Below, piece after piece: positions 1 to 11,000 of a DNA stretch of 64,000 bases. The stretch comes from Paracyclopina nana. Its lineage: Eukaryota > Arthropoda > Copepoda > Cyclopoida > Cyclopettidae. The notes beneath the pieces were generated by a model. The model saw only the letters and a program-made list of their open reading frames with translations. It made no database searches and was not told where the DNA came from. A program made the position numbers and the translations under genes. The DNA lies in the NCBI GenBank assembly GCA_019096065.1, contig JAGUCH010000001.1:13950001-14014000 (forward strand), read 5' to 3'. How positions within the stretch are numbered: position 1 is the first letter of the stretch; each line of letters opens with the position of its first letter.

Positions 1-14
1 TTTTTCATTTCCAG

Positions 15-374
15 GTCTATCCAGACCAGACTCACAGCCTCTTGAACGTCCGACAACACCAGTACTTGGCCATGGAGGACTTTTTGAACCGAGCTTTCGA
101 ATCGTCATCCAGCACGAGCCTGTCGAGAAACGACCACAACAACCAGCAAATGATGCCCGTCTTCGAGATGGATAACATAATGTCTCGCAAAGACAAAGAC
201 CGTCAACAAAAGGCAAAACTCCCCCACCGAATTCATGACAAAGACAAGCATAAAGTCAATGTTGAGAACAGAAAGAAACTCAAGCAAAACAAAGAGCTTG
301 CTGACGAGTTTGAGCCCATTGAAGATGATGGAGTCACAATTAGTGAGGACTTTGAGGAGTACCAAGGTGTTTGA
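15..374 (+). CDS. Dipeptidyl peptidase IV-like serine peptidase (S9B), C-terminal exon, partial
   Basis: A pyrimidine-rich acceptor (tttttcatttccag) ends at base 14 and the frame then runs open to a TGA at 372-374. The exon begins VYPDQTHSL, matching the region around the catalytic histidine of prolyl oligopeptidase family S9B enzymes (YPDxxHxL). It is followed by an amphipathic stretch (QYLAMEDFLNRAF) typical of the last helix of the alpha/beta-hydrolase fold. The Ser and Asp of the triad must lie in upstream exons outside the window. Family members are type II membrane or secreted enzymes that remove dipeptides from peptide N-termini; DPP6/10-type members are inactive ion-channel partners. 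The presence of His suggests, but does not prove, an active enzyme. About 80 residues follow the catalytic domain, first Ser/Asn-rich, then basic, then acidic, which is longer than the usual end of the family. A second exon with a good pyrimidine-tract acceptor near 678 could be an alternative 3' end. Confidence 0.8.
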   Translation, partial: VYPDQTHSLLNVRQHQYLAMEDFLNRAFESSSSTSLSRNDHNNQQMMPVFEMDNIMSRKDKDRQQKAKLPHRIHDKDKHKVNVENRKKLKQNKELADEFEPIEDDGVTISEDFEEYQGV

Positions 375-1259
375 ACCCAAATCTTTGTTGCATGACGTTA
401 ACAACCCTTTAGCTTTTGAACGTTTTTACTCCAAGCTGGCTCCAATCATTCTTTCAGTATTAGATCCGGAAGCCGCTAGTTCCTCGCCGTGAGCGACTCC
501 CTCTATATAAATAGACCCCCAAAGAATACTCTTTTTTTCCTCTTTAATTTTAGACAGGTACAACACTTCTGGGACTTTTTGCATGCTGATTTGCAATCAA
601 AGCCCCTTGATGTGCATTGCATAACTAATTGCCTTTTGTTGACTGCTCCTCTTCAACCCCTTTTTTCCAAAGGAACTTTTTCGACGAAGGCTTCTCAAGA
701 ATGACAACTTCCCAACCAACTCTGATTGACGATATGATTCAATCGACTGCTACGTCTCCAATCGTAGATGATGATGACGATACAATGTGATGTGTAGTGT
801 GTATGACAGCTCAACCCTCTTAGTTGTTAAAAACCCCATTACTTTTATTATTAATCGAAATAATTGAGCATGACTTCTATCTCGTCACCCAATTACAGAC
901 AAAAACTAACGCACATGGACGTGTCTTCCGCCGACAAATGTATAGTATATATACTACTTAGCTGCAGCAGTCGTATGATCCAACCTAAAATATGCTCAAT
1001 TGCTTGATTTGAAGACCCCGGTGATTCCCCACTACTAAAATTTTCGTGCTTAATTTATTGTGAAATAGCTACTCGTGTCATAAGTGGAGATGGCTGCATT
1101 GGCTCGGATTCCTTCAATCCTAAATCGAGCAAGTGAATCTCCTACGTGCAGTCTTCTAGCATATGTATTAAATGTAACCAAGTGTTGTTGTAACTTTTTG
1201 ATATAGCTACGTATATTAACAAAAGTGAATAAAGCGTTTAGATATTGAGTGTCCTCCTC
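375..1259 (+). other. 3' UTR of the dipeptidyl peptidase gene and intergenic sequence
   Basis: No convincing gene is seen. A canonical AATAAA lies at 1228-1233, about 850 bases after the stop, and is the best poly(A) signal for the upstream plus-strand gene. Two open stretches in other frames look somewhat coding: one to about 492 and one from about 679 to 790 ending in a run of Asp codons. The second follows a strong pyrimidine tract and AG, so alternative terminal exons are possible. Confidence 0.4.
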
Positions 1260-1502
1260 TTATGATGGCCTTCTTGGGAAGAGTGGTGGCAAGTTTTGGA
1301 GGTCATTGGGTGGCAGAGGCTGTCCAGTGACGGCTTGGTGCAAAAATTGGCGAACTGGACGAGGAGAGTGCACCCACCAAGGAATGATAACTGGGTTCAA
1401 AATGGACCTTGGGTCTTCTGCAGGAAATGGGCACACAATTCCGTCCATTAGGGCAAAAGCTGCCACCACGGTCACAAAGCAAAGCAGGGAGAATTTGCTC
1501 AT
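1260..1502 (-). CDS. Small secreted proline-rich peptide, 80 aa, unrecognised
   Basis: The single open frame starts with ATG (MSKFSLLCFVTVVAAFALMD) and ends TAA at 1260-1262. The first ~24 residues are a textbook signal peptide: one Lys, a hydrophobic core, and a small/Cys-containing end. The mature part of about 56 residues is rich in Pro, Leu, Arg and Trp (for example IIPWWVHSPRP and LPPLFPRRPS), has no cysteine pairs and carries short basic patches. That composition recalls secreted antimicrobial or signalling peptide precursors, but no family is recognised and no dibasic KR site stands out. It lies tail-to-tail with the dipeptidyl peptidase gene, whose poly(A) signal is about 27 bases before its stop. 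The complete signal peptide and sensible stop favour a real gene; no splice evidence is available for a one-exon ORF. Confidence 0.5.
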   Translation of the reverse strand: MSKFSLLCFVTVVAAFALMDGIVCPFPAEDPRSILNPVIIPWWVHSPRPVRQFLHQAVTGQPLPPNDLQNLPPLFPRRPS

Positions 1503-1944
1503 TTTCTACTCTAATTGTTAATTTCACCTTATAATCAGATAATTAGTTTGAAATTTGGAGCTGGCGTACCTTTAGTCTTGAGTGATCGTTTGGGGTTGAC
1601 AAAGACTTGAAGCCAAACTCAACTTTAGAAGCTTTGACTTAACTCTACGCGACCAGAACTGAAACTGAAGTCATTGACGCAAACCACCCGACAAGTATAC
1701 TACGCGCGTTCCGCGTCACGCCAAAATTTGTCGATTCCCCCTCGAGTAATCATCATCTGGATCTGTCTAGTAATAAGCCACAATTTGAGGTTTTCAAGCA
1801 TAAAAAGTAACAAAGAATGTACGCACGTTCTCGATATTCAAAGGATAACAAATTCGAGCGGAGAAAAGCGAGGAAGTTAAATGAAGCATATGGCTGAAAT
1901 ACCCAATGGCCTTGGTATGCTATATTCTGAAGTAGCATAACTCG
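1503..1944. other. Intergenic, no gene seen
   Basis: This is AT-rich sequence upstream of the small peptide gene and downstream of the next minus-strand gene. Short ORFs here show no protein-like features and no structured RNA is recognised. Confidence 0.4.
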
Positions 1945-2944
1945 TTATAGTATAGCTTGGCTTTTTTGCTTCGAGCTGTAGCCCTTGTCTTCGTGCTCGA
2001 TTATCATTTTCTTGAGTTTGAAAGGCTTCTTGAGCAGAGACGGGCCCAACATGAGTGTCATGATTGTCTCTTCTGGCATTCCATCCACGAAAGATCTGTT
2101 AAAGGTTGCTGGATATAATTTGCCGTTGGCTAGATCGCACAAAACGCCTCCTACTATTGGCTCTGGTCGACCTTTGAGCTTTGTGTTAACTGGACCCAAA
2201 CAGACCAAGGTCACGTTGAAGGTCAAGTTGTGGGACGCGAAAAAAGACAAAATCAGCTTGGACAAGAGTCCACCTTTGCCAGATTCTTCTTTATAGCCCC
2301 CAACTAATTGCAGAGTGACGCTCCCGAAAATATCTATTTTGGAATTATTTTTTAAGACCTAAGCTGAATTCCAATGATAATTCACTCACCCGCATCAATT
2401 CTATTTTCGTCAAAATTATGATCGTTCACTTCCTCCTCTTCTACATCCTCGTCGTACCATTCCCACTGATCCTGGTTGGCGTTTTCGTCCTCGTACCCAT
2501 AAAAGGTTCTATTAAATATCAACTTGTAAAATTTGCTAAGAAATGCCTCCAATCGTTGCAGCCTTAAATATTCGTCAAAATGGGCAAACGCTGTGGCTCC
2601 AGTCTCCTTAAAAAACGCATATTTCCCATATATATTTTGGTATTGCATTTTTTTAAGTTTATTGAACAACTCACTTCGTGCCTCAAGGTCACAACATGGC
2701 ACGTCAGAACATCTTGGGTACCAAGTCGTTTTACCGCGTTTCCATCGTCAAATCTGTCACCAAAATATGTAACCACATCCTCCTTTTGGCGAATGTACAA
2801 AACTCCGTCTGAGCCGAGGACACTGCGACATGGAGTAGACGCGAACTTGGTCCCAGCTGAGACCAAGTCCGGAAAACGCGAGTATAGCTCGCTTAAGGCA
2901 ATCGTTTCTTGAGATACTGAATTTTGCCCAATTTTCAGTACCAT
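1945..2944 (-). CDS. Unrecognised secretory-type protein, two exons visible, one apparent -1 frameshift
   Basis: Two exons are joined by a phase-1 intron: exon 2944 to 2390 with donor GTGAGT, then exon 2303 to 1945 with acceptor gcaattag. Both frames look protein-like. The first has SDVPCCDLEARSEL, an aromatic/basic middle part (QNIYGKYAFFKETGATAFAH) and a Glu/Asp-rich segment; the second has several N-glycosylation sequons (NLT, NVT, NRS) and a Lys-rich tail. The reading frame breaks once, at a run of four A on the coding strand (plus 2729-2732): one extra A would join FGDRFDDGNAVK to TTWYPRCSDVPCC. With that base the model has 304 codons. The N-terminus is probably incomplete, since MVLKIGQNS is not a signal peptide while cysteines and glycosylation sites imply secretion. 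No family is recognised. Confidence 0.5.
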
Positions 2945-4517
2945 TATTTGGGAGAGTTCACAATCACTTGACAACGTTGAGTGGGCATGCGGGCTTTCCT
3001 TCCTTTTTGTTACAACAAAATTCTTGGGTCAAAGCTCGGCTCGGGGGAAAAGTAGGAAGTTGATTTGTTCACTAGAAAATGTAGCCTAGTTTATTAGAAG
3101 ATTGCATTATCCAATCAATGCAAAGAATATCGTGATAAGATTCATTTAATTTGATGTTACTCAAGGCCAGATAATTAACTTTGAAAGCAAGGGTCAGCCC
3201 TGACCATGAAAGCTAAAACTTTCCTTTAAAAGTGTGTTCTTGAAACCTGGCCAACTTTGTATTTCCTTGTTTATCACCGACATGAAAGGACAACATGATA
3301 AACAACAACAATTGGACTTTCATAAAGTGTAACTTATTGCTCAAATACAGATTTTAGCCAAATCAACCAGACCTGTTTTCTCAAGTGATTATCTGCTTCA
3401 AAAAGTCTTAACTTTTAAAGAGCTGAAATTCGATGATGGTATCGTAATTCCTTCTAATTAATAATGAGAGTTATAGAATATAGGTAATAATTTGTGATGT
3501 CAGGCGAATTACGCTCGATTTGATTGAAAGTGACAGATTAACTTCCTTACCGGAACTTGACTAAAGTATTCAACGAAACCTCGCGTGAAATGAACTTCAT
3601 AGTGTACAACGAATGTAGCAAACTTAGTTAAAATAGCTATGTGAATTAGTCACTCATGAGAAGCAGACCAATATTGATTCGAGCAAAGAATTTTCATTCG
3701 AGACTCGAGAAAATATAGTCTGACTCAAATTTGGACATTCTTGGTGCATTTTCACATAGAAAATGGATTCTTGGCAGTGCAGTGGGCAGAAGTTTTAGCC
3801 AAAATAGCTTATGGTGCAAAGATAAGATTCATTGAGGCTCTTAAAGAGGCTCGTTAGAAAGATAAAGCTGGTCTTTCAGCACTTAATAGGATCCTTTGCA
3901 CCTCATCTTTGCCAAAAGGAAAGCAGCAAAGGGTAAAAGAGATGTTTTTGAGGAGCCTTCTTTTTATAAGTATTTTTTGTATAAATGGGCAACAATTCAT
4001 GCGGAATTAGTTTTGATGAAGGAAACTGCATCATTGCTAGAGGCTGAGAATGCATGCACTTTCATGCTAGCAAGGCTTTGGGCTTACTACAAGACAAGTT
4101 TAATCTTACCTAATATGTATTTATATTGGCATAGAGCTCTCTCAAGCATAAACAGTTTTTAGAATGCCTAGGAAGAGTGTAAAGACTCAAGCAAGTTTCC
4201 CACTCTTTGCATTCTTGAGCAAAAAACTAAAACTGAAAGCAAGAGAAATGCAGCTACATACGGTATTAAGGACGTGACAAGATTTTTGAAAAGGTTTTAT
4301 GTCCCGTTCATGTGCAAAGTTGCTTTTCGGAAAGTAAAAAATTGTCATAAGGCAAAGGAGTTTTGCTATCAAGCCACTTAAGAAGGGCTTCTCAACTAGT
4401 TGAACCAGGAATCGAGTTTACAAATTTAGGGCAAAATTCAGAAAAACTTTGATTATTTCAGCTGTATCTTATATGTATGACCTCTGCATTTTTGAGTTGG
4501 TTCATATGAATTTGTGT
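2945..4517. other. Intergenic sequence left of the retrotransposon
   Basis: About 1.5 kb of AT-rich sequence. The longest ORF (near 3896-4162) has no recognisable features. A missing 5' exon of the minus-strand gene ending at 1945 could be here but cannot be placed with confidence. Confidence 0.4.
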
Positions 4518-4689
4518 TGTAGCAGGATCACGAGCCTGCGCGTCCGGGCGCTCACGCCTGCCTTCCCGGTGCGATCTTTGTGCTGTACAGAACGACAGTA
4601 AATACACGGCTGTGTTTGAGTAAAGGTCTCTATTCATCGTCTGGTACGAGCGTCGCGTGTCGGGCTCTAAGAGTGTTTGAACCCCTACA
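4518..4689 (+). repeat. 5' LTR
   Basis: 172 bp, starting TGTAGCAGGATCACG and ending AACCCCTACA. It should carry the element's promoter and the R region. No mismatch to the 3' LTR was found by eye. The short length is at the low end for Ty3/gypsy elements. Confidence 0.95.
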
Positions 4690-4692
4690 AAT

Positions 4693-4710
4693 TGGCGCGG
4701 TGCTGAGGAC
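4693..4710 (+). other. Candidate primer binding site
   Basis: Three bases after the LTR end comes TGGCGCGGTGCTGAGGAC. The leading TGG complements the CCA tail of a tRNA, and the position is right for minus-strand priming. The tRNA was not identified. Confidence 0.55.
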
Positions 4711-6623
4711 AACTCTCCGAGTACCGTTACACGACACCTTCGCTCCCATGGAGGATGGAGGCCAAACTTTTGACCATGAGAAGCAACAACAAAGACAACA
4801 AAGAACAAAGGAACAATGGCTGCTGTGACACGCCCTAGCATCAGCAGGGTGACCAGAACATTTAAGTTTTCCCAAAAAAGCCACAATTGGTTATCTTTAA
4901 AGAACAAAACTCAAAATGGCCACAAATGGCTGTTTGGCAAGAAAACAAATTACTGTAGCAAAAGAAACAAACAAGATAAAAATAGCCACTTTGGCTATAA
5001 ACAGCCACACCTGGTCACCCTGTTGCACAAGCCATTACACAAAAGCCCACACCACTATGGCAGAAAGTGTGGATGGCTGTCTTATTCTGGCTGGAAGTAT
5101 GCCAAGTTACAACAAGCCTGGCATCACAAATTATTGTGACCACGCTGTTTTTGCGTTCAGGCTGAAAGCATGCCTTGAACATTAACCTCACCCTCGCTGA
5201 GGCTGGGTGGTAGAGGCCGCCCAGATCACGAGAGGAAGCAACAATAGTGTGACTATCCTCTGTAGAGCCACCAGGTGGCAGAACGAGCAGGATCATCGCG
5301 TTCAGGCTGAAAGCATGCCACGAACACATCGACCTCGCCTCGTGAGGCTGGAGGCTGCGGTAGCTGTGGCTACCCATCAATGCGTTCAGGCTGAAAGCAT
5401 GCCACGAACATCAACCTCACCCTCGCAGAGGCCATGGTGGTTGCGACCACCGAGAGCTCACGAGCGGGAGCAGTAGTGGGCAGCAGGTCCCGTCACTCAC
5501 GTAGTCCATTGAGACACCGGGTGCGGACGCTGGGCCCCCTGGCTTAGACGCCAGGACCGTCTCTGCGTCGACGCCGGGGCGCACCTCCGTAAAGGGAGGC
5601 TGCCTAACCCCCGGGTCACCAGAAACGTGGGAACAGTAGGCATCGCGTCACTCTGGCAGAAAAACGCGAACACGCTGTTGGCCGGCTACGATCAACGCCG
5701 AGCAACCCTTGCCTCAGCCGATACCTTGGGCCTGTGAAAGGAGCCACCCAGAGGATCGCACGAGAGAGGCACCAGGCTTCGTCTCAGCCAACACCCGGGC
5801 CCTTAGGGGGATCCCACCTGGGGGAAGTTGGAGAGAGAGGCGCATCACTCCGCAGAAAGATGCTCTGAGCTAATTGTACGATAACTGCTGCATACGCACC
5901 GCAAATGCTAATAAATTGAATAAACGGAATCAATGCGATTGATCCACCATTTATGTTCATGCTCCCAACACGAAACAATCACCCTGCGCAGCGAGGCTGC
6001 CAGGTCGGCCACACGCAATCAGAGCCGGCGGCTGCATAGGCTGCGGCCCTTGAGAGGTCCAGGTGAAGGGCCATGGAACCTCACCAAGGACAGAGATCCT
6101 AGATCACATCAGATTAGAGTGCCAGAGCACTTCATTGCTTAAGCTGCATTTCAGCGCATTATTGCCTGCTGCAGTAGCATCTCACGGTCACTTCTTGCGC
6201 GGCAAAAAGATGGCCAATAAACAAGTTGTAAGCCGGCCCCTTTATGAGGGCTGCATGCTGCGTCCTTCACATGTGCAAGGCAATTTGCGAGATTGTCCGT
6301 CAACGCACCATGAGCCATTAAGCTGCCTCTAATGCGCAGAAGCTCTGTCCCAAATAACCGTCTTGTTTAACGATCGTCAAAATCTCCCATCTGGGACCGG
6401 ATCGCATAAACTAGCTCAAATTTGCTGCACTAAAATTAATTGTCCGAGGGGCAGGGGGCTGCAGCGGATGCTGCTGTGAGTGACCGTTGCACAGGCGGAC
6501 GAGAGTGGCTATAAAAGATCGAGCAGCAGGGGGAAAAAGCACCGTTCGTGGGAATACTTCCAATTTACTACACTCCCCTGATCTCGCGCTTTTTACGCTA
6601 CTCTTGCCACTCACTCGCTCATC
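4711..6623 (+). other. Long untranslated leader of the retrotransposon
   Basis: About 1.9 kb separates the primer site from the gag ATG. The part up to roughly 5130 is A-rich and contains repeated gccac/ggct words, unlike the GC-rich remainder. The segment 5480-5830 is GC-rich and full of short self-complementary stretches, which would suit packaging or ribosome-loading structure. No ORF looks coding. Confidence 0.6.
5153..5403 (+). repeat. Three direct copies of a 22-bp leader motif
   Basis: The motif GCGTTCAGGCTGAAAGCATGCC occurs at 5153-5174, 5298-5319 and 5382-5403. Each copy is followed by a related stretch with gaac and cctc(a/g)cc(t/c)cg. Spacing is 145 and 84 bp, so the surrounding units are diverged tandem duplications rather than one exact repeat. 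Confidence 0.85.
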
Positions 6624-7977
6624 ATGCCTTTCAGCCGCTCACCTCCTCCACCATCGGGCAATGATCAATCGGGCATTTTGCCTGATAGCAATGCGTCAGC
6701 CGCTTCCCCGCTGAATCTGCAGCAGCGCTTCGAGTGCGACCTCGAAAGCCTCGGAGCTGCCGGGCCCGCTGTGGGGTCCAGGCCGGGTTTGAACCCGTTT
6801 GGATTCCCTAGGAACGCTGAGGCAGCCGTGGTCCCCACCGTAGGGGCGCGGCCCCGCCCAGGGGCCGGGGAGGATTTGCCGACTGAGGCTAACCCGGCGA
6901 CGGCCACCACGGGTGTGGAAGGCCTCTCCCAGGCTATGTTGCTGCAATTTATGCAACACATGGAGGCTCAACGCCAAGCCAATGCCCGAGCTCGCCAACA
7001 GGAGGCCGAGCTGCGGCTCCTGGAAGCTAACACCCGCTGCCTCGAGGCCGAGGCCGCTGCAGCTCGCACCGGGCGGAAGCGCAAGCTCAAGAAATTCGAG
7101 GACACTGAGGCGGACAAGTGGCTCACCTCCCGCCTCCACGTGGAGGCTACCTTCCTGGGGTCCAAGGAATCTGAGGCCTCCAAGAAGCTGGAGGTCAAGC
7201 ATGCCATGGTGGGTGTGGCTCTCCGTCCCGTCAATGAAGTGGAGCTCCACCTGACGGATGAGAGATTCACCCTCGCGCATCTGCTCGACGCCTACGAGAA
7301 GTTTCGTCATCGCCACGTCCTCCCAGGTCGCCCGTATCGCCCTCGAGACCGCTCAACAGCGTCCCGACGAGGGCATTCCCCAGTGGCATGCTTGGTTGCG
7401 CAGCATCTTTGTCCGTGCTAGACCGGAGTTGTCCAAGGAAGTCGAGACTTACCCGGATCTTGTCCGCATCTTTGTTACCAAGCTGCATCGCAAAGACGTG
7501 GTCATGGGCATTGCCGGCCACAGGTCCACTACCATGGCTGAGGCCCTAGAAGCCCCCTGCCAGGCCAAATGCTGGTTATCGCTGGGGCAAGGCAAGGGCC
7601 GCATCGCCGCCCTGCTTCCGGGCTCAGGAGACGATTCGCAGGTCGTTTGCTTCTACTCCGACCGTAAGGGCCATCGCGAGTCCGAGTGCCGAACGCTCGA
7701 GAGCGACAAGCGGGCCGGCCGTTACGATCCTAAGGTGGACAAGTGGGCTTATGCCGCCACTTTCGACAAGGACCAAGGATCCAGAGGCCAACCTTCTCGA
7801 GGCCCGAGCCAACGCAAAGCCTCCGGGCGGACCAACAACTCTGACCGCCGGAGCTCCAGCAATAAGAACAACAAGAAGCCGTGGGTCAACGAAATCCGCG
7901 AGGCTGAGTCGGAGGGAGAGCATGAGCGAGAGGCTTCGGACGACTCTGCCCAGGGAAACGACTTGACCCGGTTGTAG
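6624..7977 (+). pseudogene. gag: gag polyprotein of the retrotransposon, frameshifted
   Basis: The frame starts MPFSRSPPPPSGNDQSG at 6624 and ends at TAG 7975-7977. The first part is Pro/Ala-rich, followed by a long Ala/Glu/Arg helix likely to be coiled coil (QQEAELRLLEANTRCLEAEA), a basic patch (GRKRKLKKF) and a capsid-like region. The frame shifts once near 7300 between AYEKF and IATSSQVARIALETAQQ. A zinc knuckle is recognisable at 7648-7689 as CFYSDRKGHRESEC, where the usual second Cys of CX2CX4HX4C is Ser. Gag normally forms the particle and binds RNA through the knuckle; with a frameshift and a defective knuckle this copy is unlikely to work. The C-terminus is Ser/Asn/Lys-rich. Confidence 0.85.
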
Positions 7978-8051
7978 AGAGCACCAACCAGGTCTCGCCT
8001 TCCTCCCTCATCCTAGCAGCTCTTGACCACATCAGCAGCCACCAACAGTTC

Positions 8052-11000
8052 ATGGCCCAATTTCCGATCCGCATCGGCAAGGTCAAAACGAGGGCCCTTG
8101 TTGACAGTGGCAACAGTTGGCGCATATGCATCTACGAAGACTTTGCCCGCCGCCTCGGCGTCTTCCCTTACGGCATGTGGCCCATGCCAGACATGCCGGC
8201 CGTGGGCACTGCCTACCCGCAACAGAGGCTCCAGGTCTTAGGAGAACTCCGGCAGCCACTGCAGGTGCAGCTAGGGGACCACCCTCACTCATTCTACATT
8301 CGACCCGCTGTGGTGCGCAACCTCTCCATGGACTTCAATCTATCCGGGCCGTTCTTGAGCCATTACCGTATCGACCAGCTCCACTCCCAAGGGACTCTTC
8401 ATGTGCATGGGAGGCAGATTCCCCTGGTGGTCGCCCTACAACCGACGGCGACCTCTGATGAATACGAGTTCCGCATAGTACGGCCGGCCTTGATTCCAGC
8501 CCGCATGGTGACCCTGGTGGCGGCCATGGCAGCCCACTGGCCCCACGGGACCACGAGGCCCGCCGCTATCGAGGCCGGGGCCCAGTTCGCTGCACAAACC
8601 CAATTGGCCCCTGGAATGCCGCTGTGGTGCAGCCCGCGCCGGTGGCCACCTGAGGGTTGGGGTGCTGAACCCCATGGACCATCCGCTCCGCCTCAAAGGT
8701 GGAATCGTCTACGTCACCTTACGCCGCTACGAGGATGTCAATTTAGGTGACCAGGCAGGGGCCGAGCCTGCCATGCAAGCGATGCCAACCCGATCCGCTG
8801 ATCGCAAGGCCACTCTCGGTCATGAGCCAGTACCAAGCGGCCCTTCTAGCGAACTGGACAAAGTTAACTTCGTTATCGATGCCTTCAAGCAGGAAGAAAA
8901 CGAGATGCTCCGGGGAGATCAGCGACGGCTGACCAAGGCTGCTGCGCTGCTTGCCTCCTACATGGACACATTCTCCTTTGATGGTCGCACCGGACAGACT
9001 AAGCTGGTTGAGCACACCATAGACCTCAAGCCAGGCACCAAGCCTATCAATATCCGGCGCCGACCAATCAACCCAAACCTCGAGGCTTCCCTCAAGGAAC
9101 AAATCCAGAAGTGGCTGGAGGAGGAGGTCATCACCCCCATCACGTCTCCGTGGTCCGCCCCGCTCGTCCCCGTGCGGAATAAGGATGGGACCCTGCAATG
9201 GTGTGTTGATTATCGTGAGCTCAACAAGGCCATGGTAGTCGACTCGCATCCTATCGGGGACATGAGGGACAACCTCAGCCGGCTGGCCCGCTCCACTGTC
9301 TTCTCCATCCTGGATGCGGTGGGGGCCTCGGGACCGTTAATGTGGTCCCAATCCGAGCAGAGGACGTAGAGAAAACCACCTTCTCCACTGGGGACGGCTC
9401 CTACGCTTTCCTCAAGATGCCTTTTGGGCTGACGAATGCACAAAAAACCTACAGCCGCCTCAACAGGCTCGTGCTGGAGGGAGTGTCTTGGGACGTTGCT
9501 CTCCCCTTCGAGTCTCACCTACGCAACCTCCATTTGGTGCTCCGGGCTCATCAAAAGGCGGGGCTCTTGTTGAAACCCTCCAAGTGCCACCTCTTTCAGT
9601 CGAGGGTAACCTATCTAGGACATGTGGTCATGCCCCAAGGCCTCGAGGTCATGCCAGCCTACATTGACCTCATCCGCAAATGGCCGCTACCGAATACGCG
9701 GAAGCTACTGCGGGTGTTCCTCGGCAAGGCTAATTACTATCGGTCCTTCATCGAGAAATACCAGCACGTTGCGGCCCCTCTGTCAGACAAGCTCTCCAAG
9801 GAAGATGGTGTGAGCGACACCCATGTCTTCCAGCCTACTCCAGAGTTCCGAGCTGCATTTGAAGAGCTCAAGCAACGGCTCACCTCAGCACCAGTGCTGG
9901 CCTACCCCGACTTCGCCTCACCGAACCCCTTTATCCTGGATACCGACTTCTCGCAGGAGAACAGGGCTGTGGGAGGTGTTCTCTCACAAGTGCAAAACGG
10001 CAAGGAGCGGGTCATTTTGTACTGGGCAAAGAAGCTCAACGCCGCTCAGAGCAAATCAAGGCGAGCTGGTAGCAGTGATCATCTTTATCAAGCAGTTTCG
10101 GTATTATCTACAGCATTGTCAATTTATTCTGCGTACCGATCACAGGGCCTTACTCTGGATCCGCTCCATGGAGGCCCCCACCGGGATGCTGGCCCGCTGG
10201 TTGGATACCATCTCAAACTACGACTTTGAGGTGGTTCATTGTGCGGGGGTCAAACACGGTAATGCCGACTCGCTCAGTCGCACGCCCCACCTCGAATCGA
10301 TGGGAGACCACATCAGCTCTGACGTCTCTGACGACGACTATTTCCGGGTGGCCAACCTGAAACTTATCCCGACAAGACCTGAGCTGAGGGTCGCCGCCCA
10401 AGATGAGGACGACAACCTAGTCCTCGTCAAGCAACTGGTACGACTGAAGCAACGGCCTACGCCAGAACACCTCAATACCGCTTCCGCTCGAGGCCGCGTG
10501 CTGCTGGAACAGCTTGACAGCATCGTCCTTGACCCCCAGGGTGCATTGCGACTAATGAAACCGGACAAGAAATCTTCACGGCTGATAGTACCTCTGAAAT
10601 GGCAGGAAGCGAGCCTACGCCATGTACACGACACGAGGGGCCATCAGGGACGTGATTCTGTGGTACATCGGGCCGCGCAACATTTCTATTTCCCTGGCAT
10701 GACGCAACAAGCCGATGATGTTGTCAAATCCTGCCCTCTCTGCCAAAAGTCTAAACCGGCACAGAAGAACCAGCAGCACACCCTCCGATCGCACCATTCG
10801 GGCTACCTGTTCCAGATACTGAGTTTGGACTATGTTGGACCATTCAAGCCTTCCTCCAATCAAGTACCGCTACTTGTTCACTGCAAAGTGCGTGTTCACT
10901 AGATGGATCGAAGCCTTTCCTTGCCGCTCCAACGACGCCGAGACTGCAGTGCGATGCCTCACCACTGAGATCATCCCCAGGTTCGGCCTGCCAGAACGTC

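Noticed and set aside
1303-1527. Alternative 74-aa ORF overlapping the small peptide gene.
   Set aside because: Same strand, other frame, no signal peptide; a shadow of the 80-aa ORF.
6696-7316. 206-aa minus-strand ORF in the retrotransposon.
   Set aside because: It is the antisense shadow of GC-rich gag; the plus frame has clear gag features.
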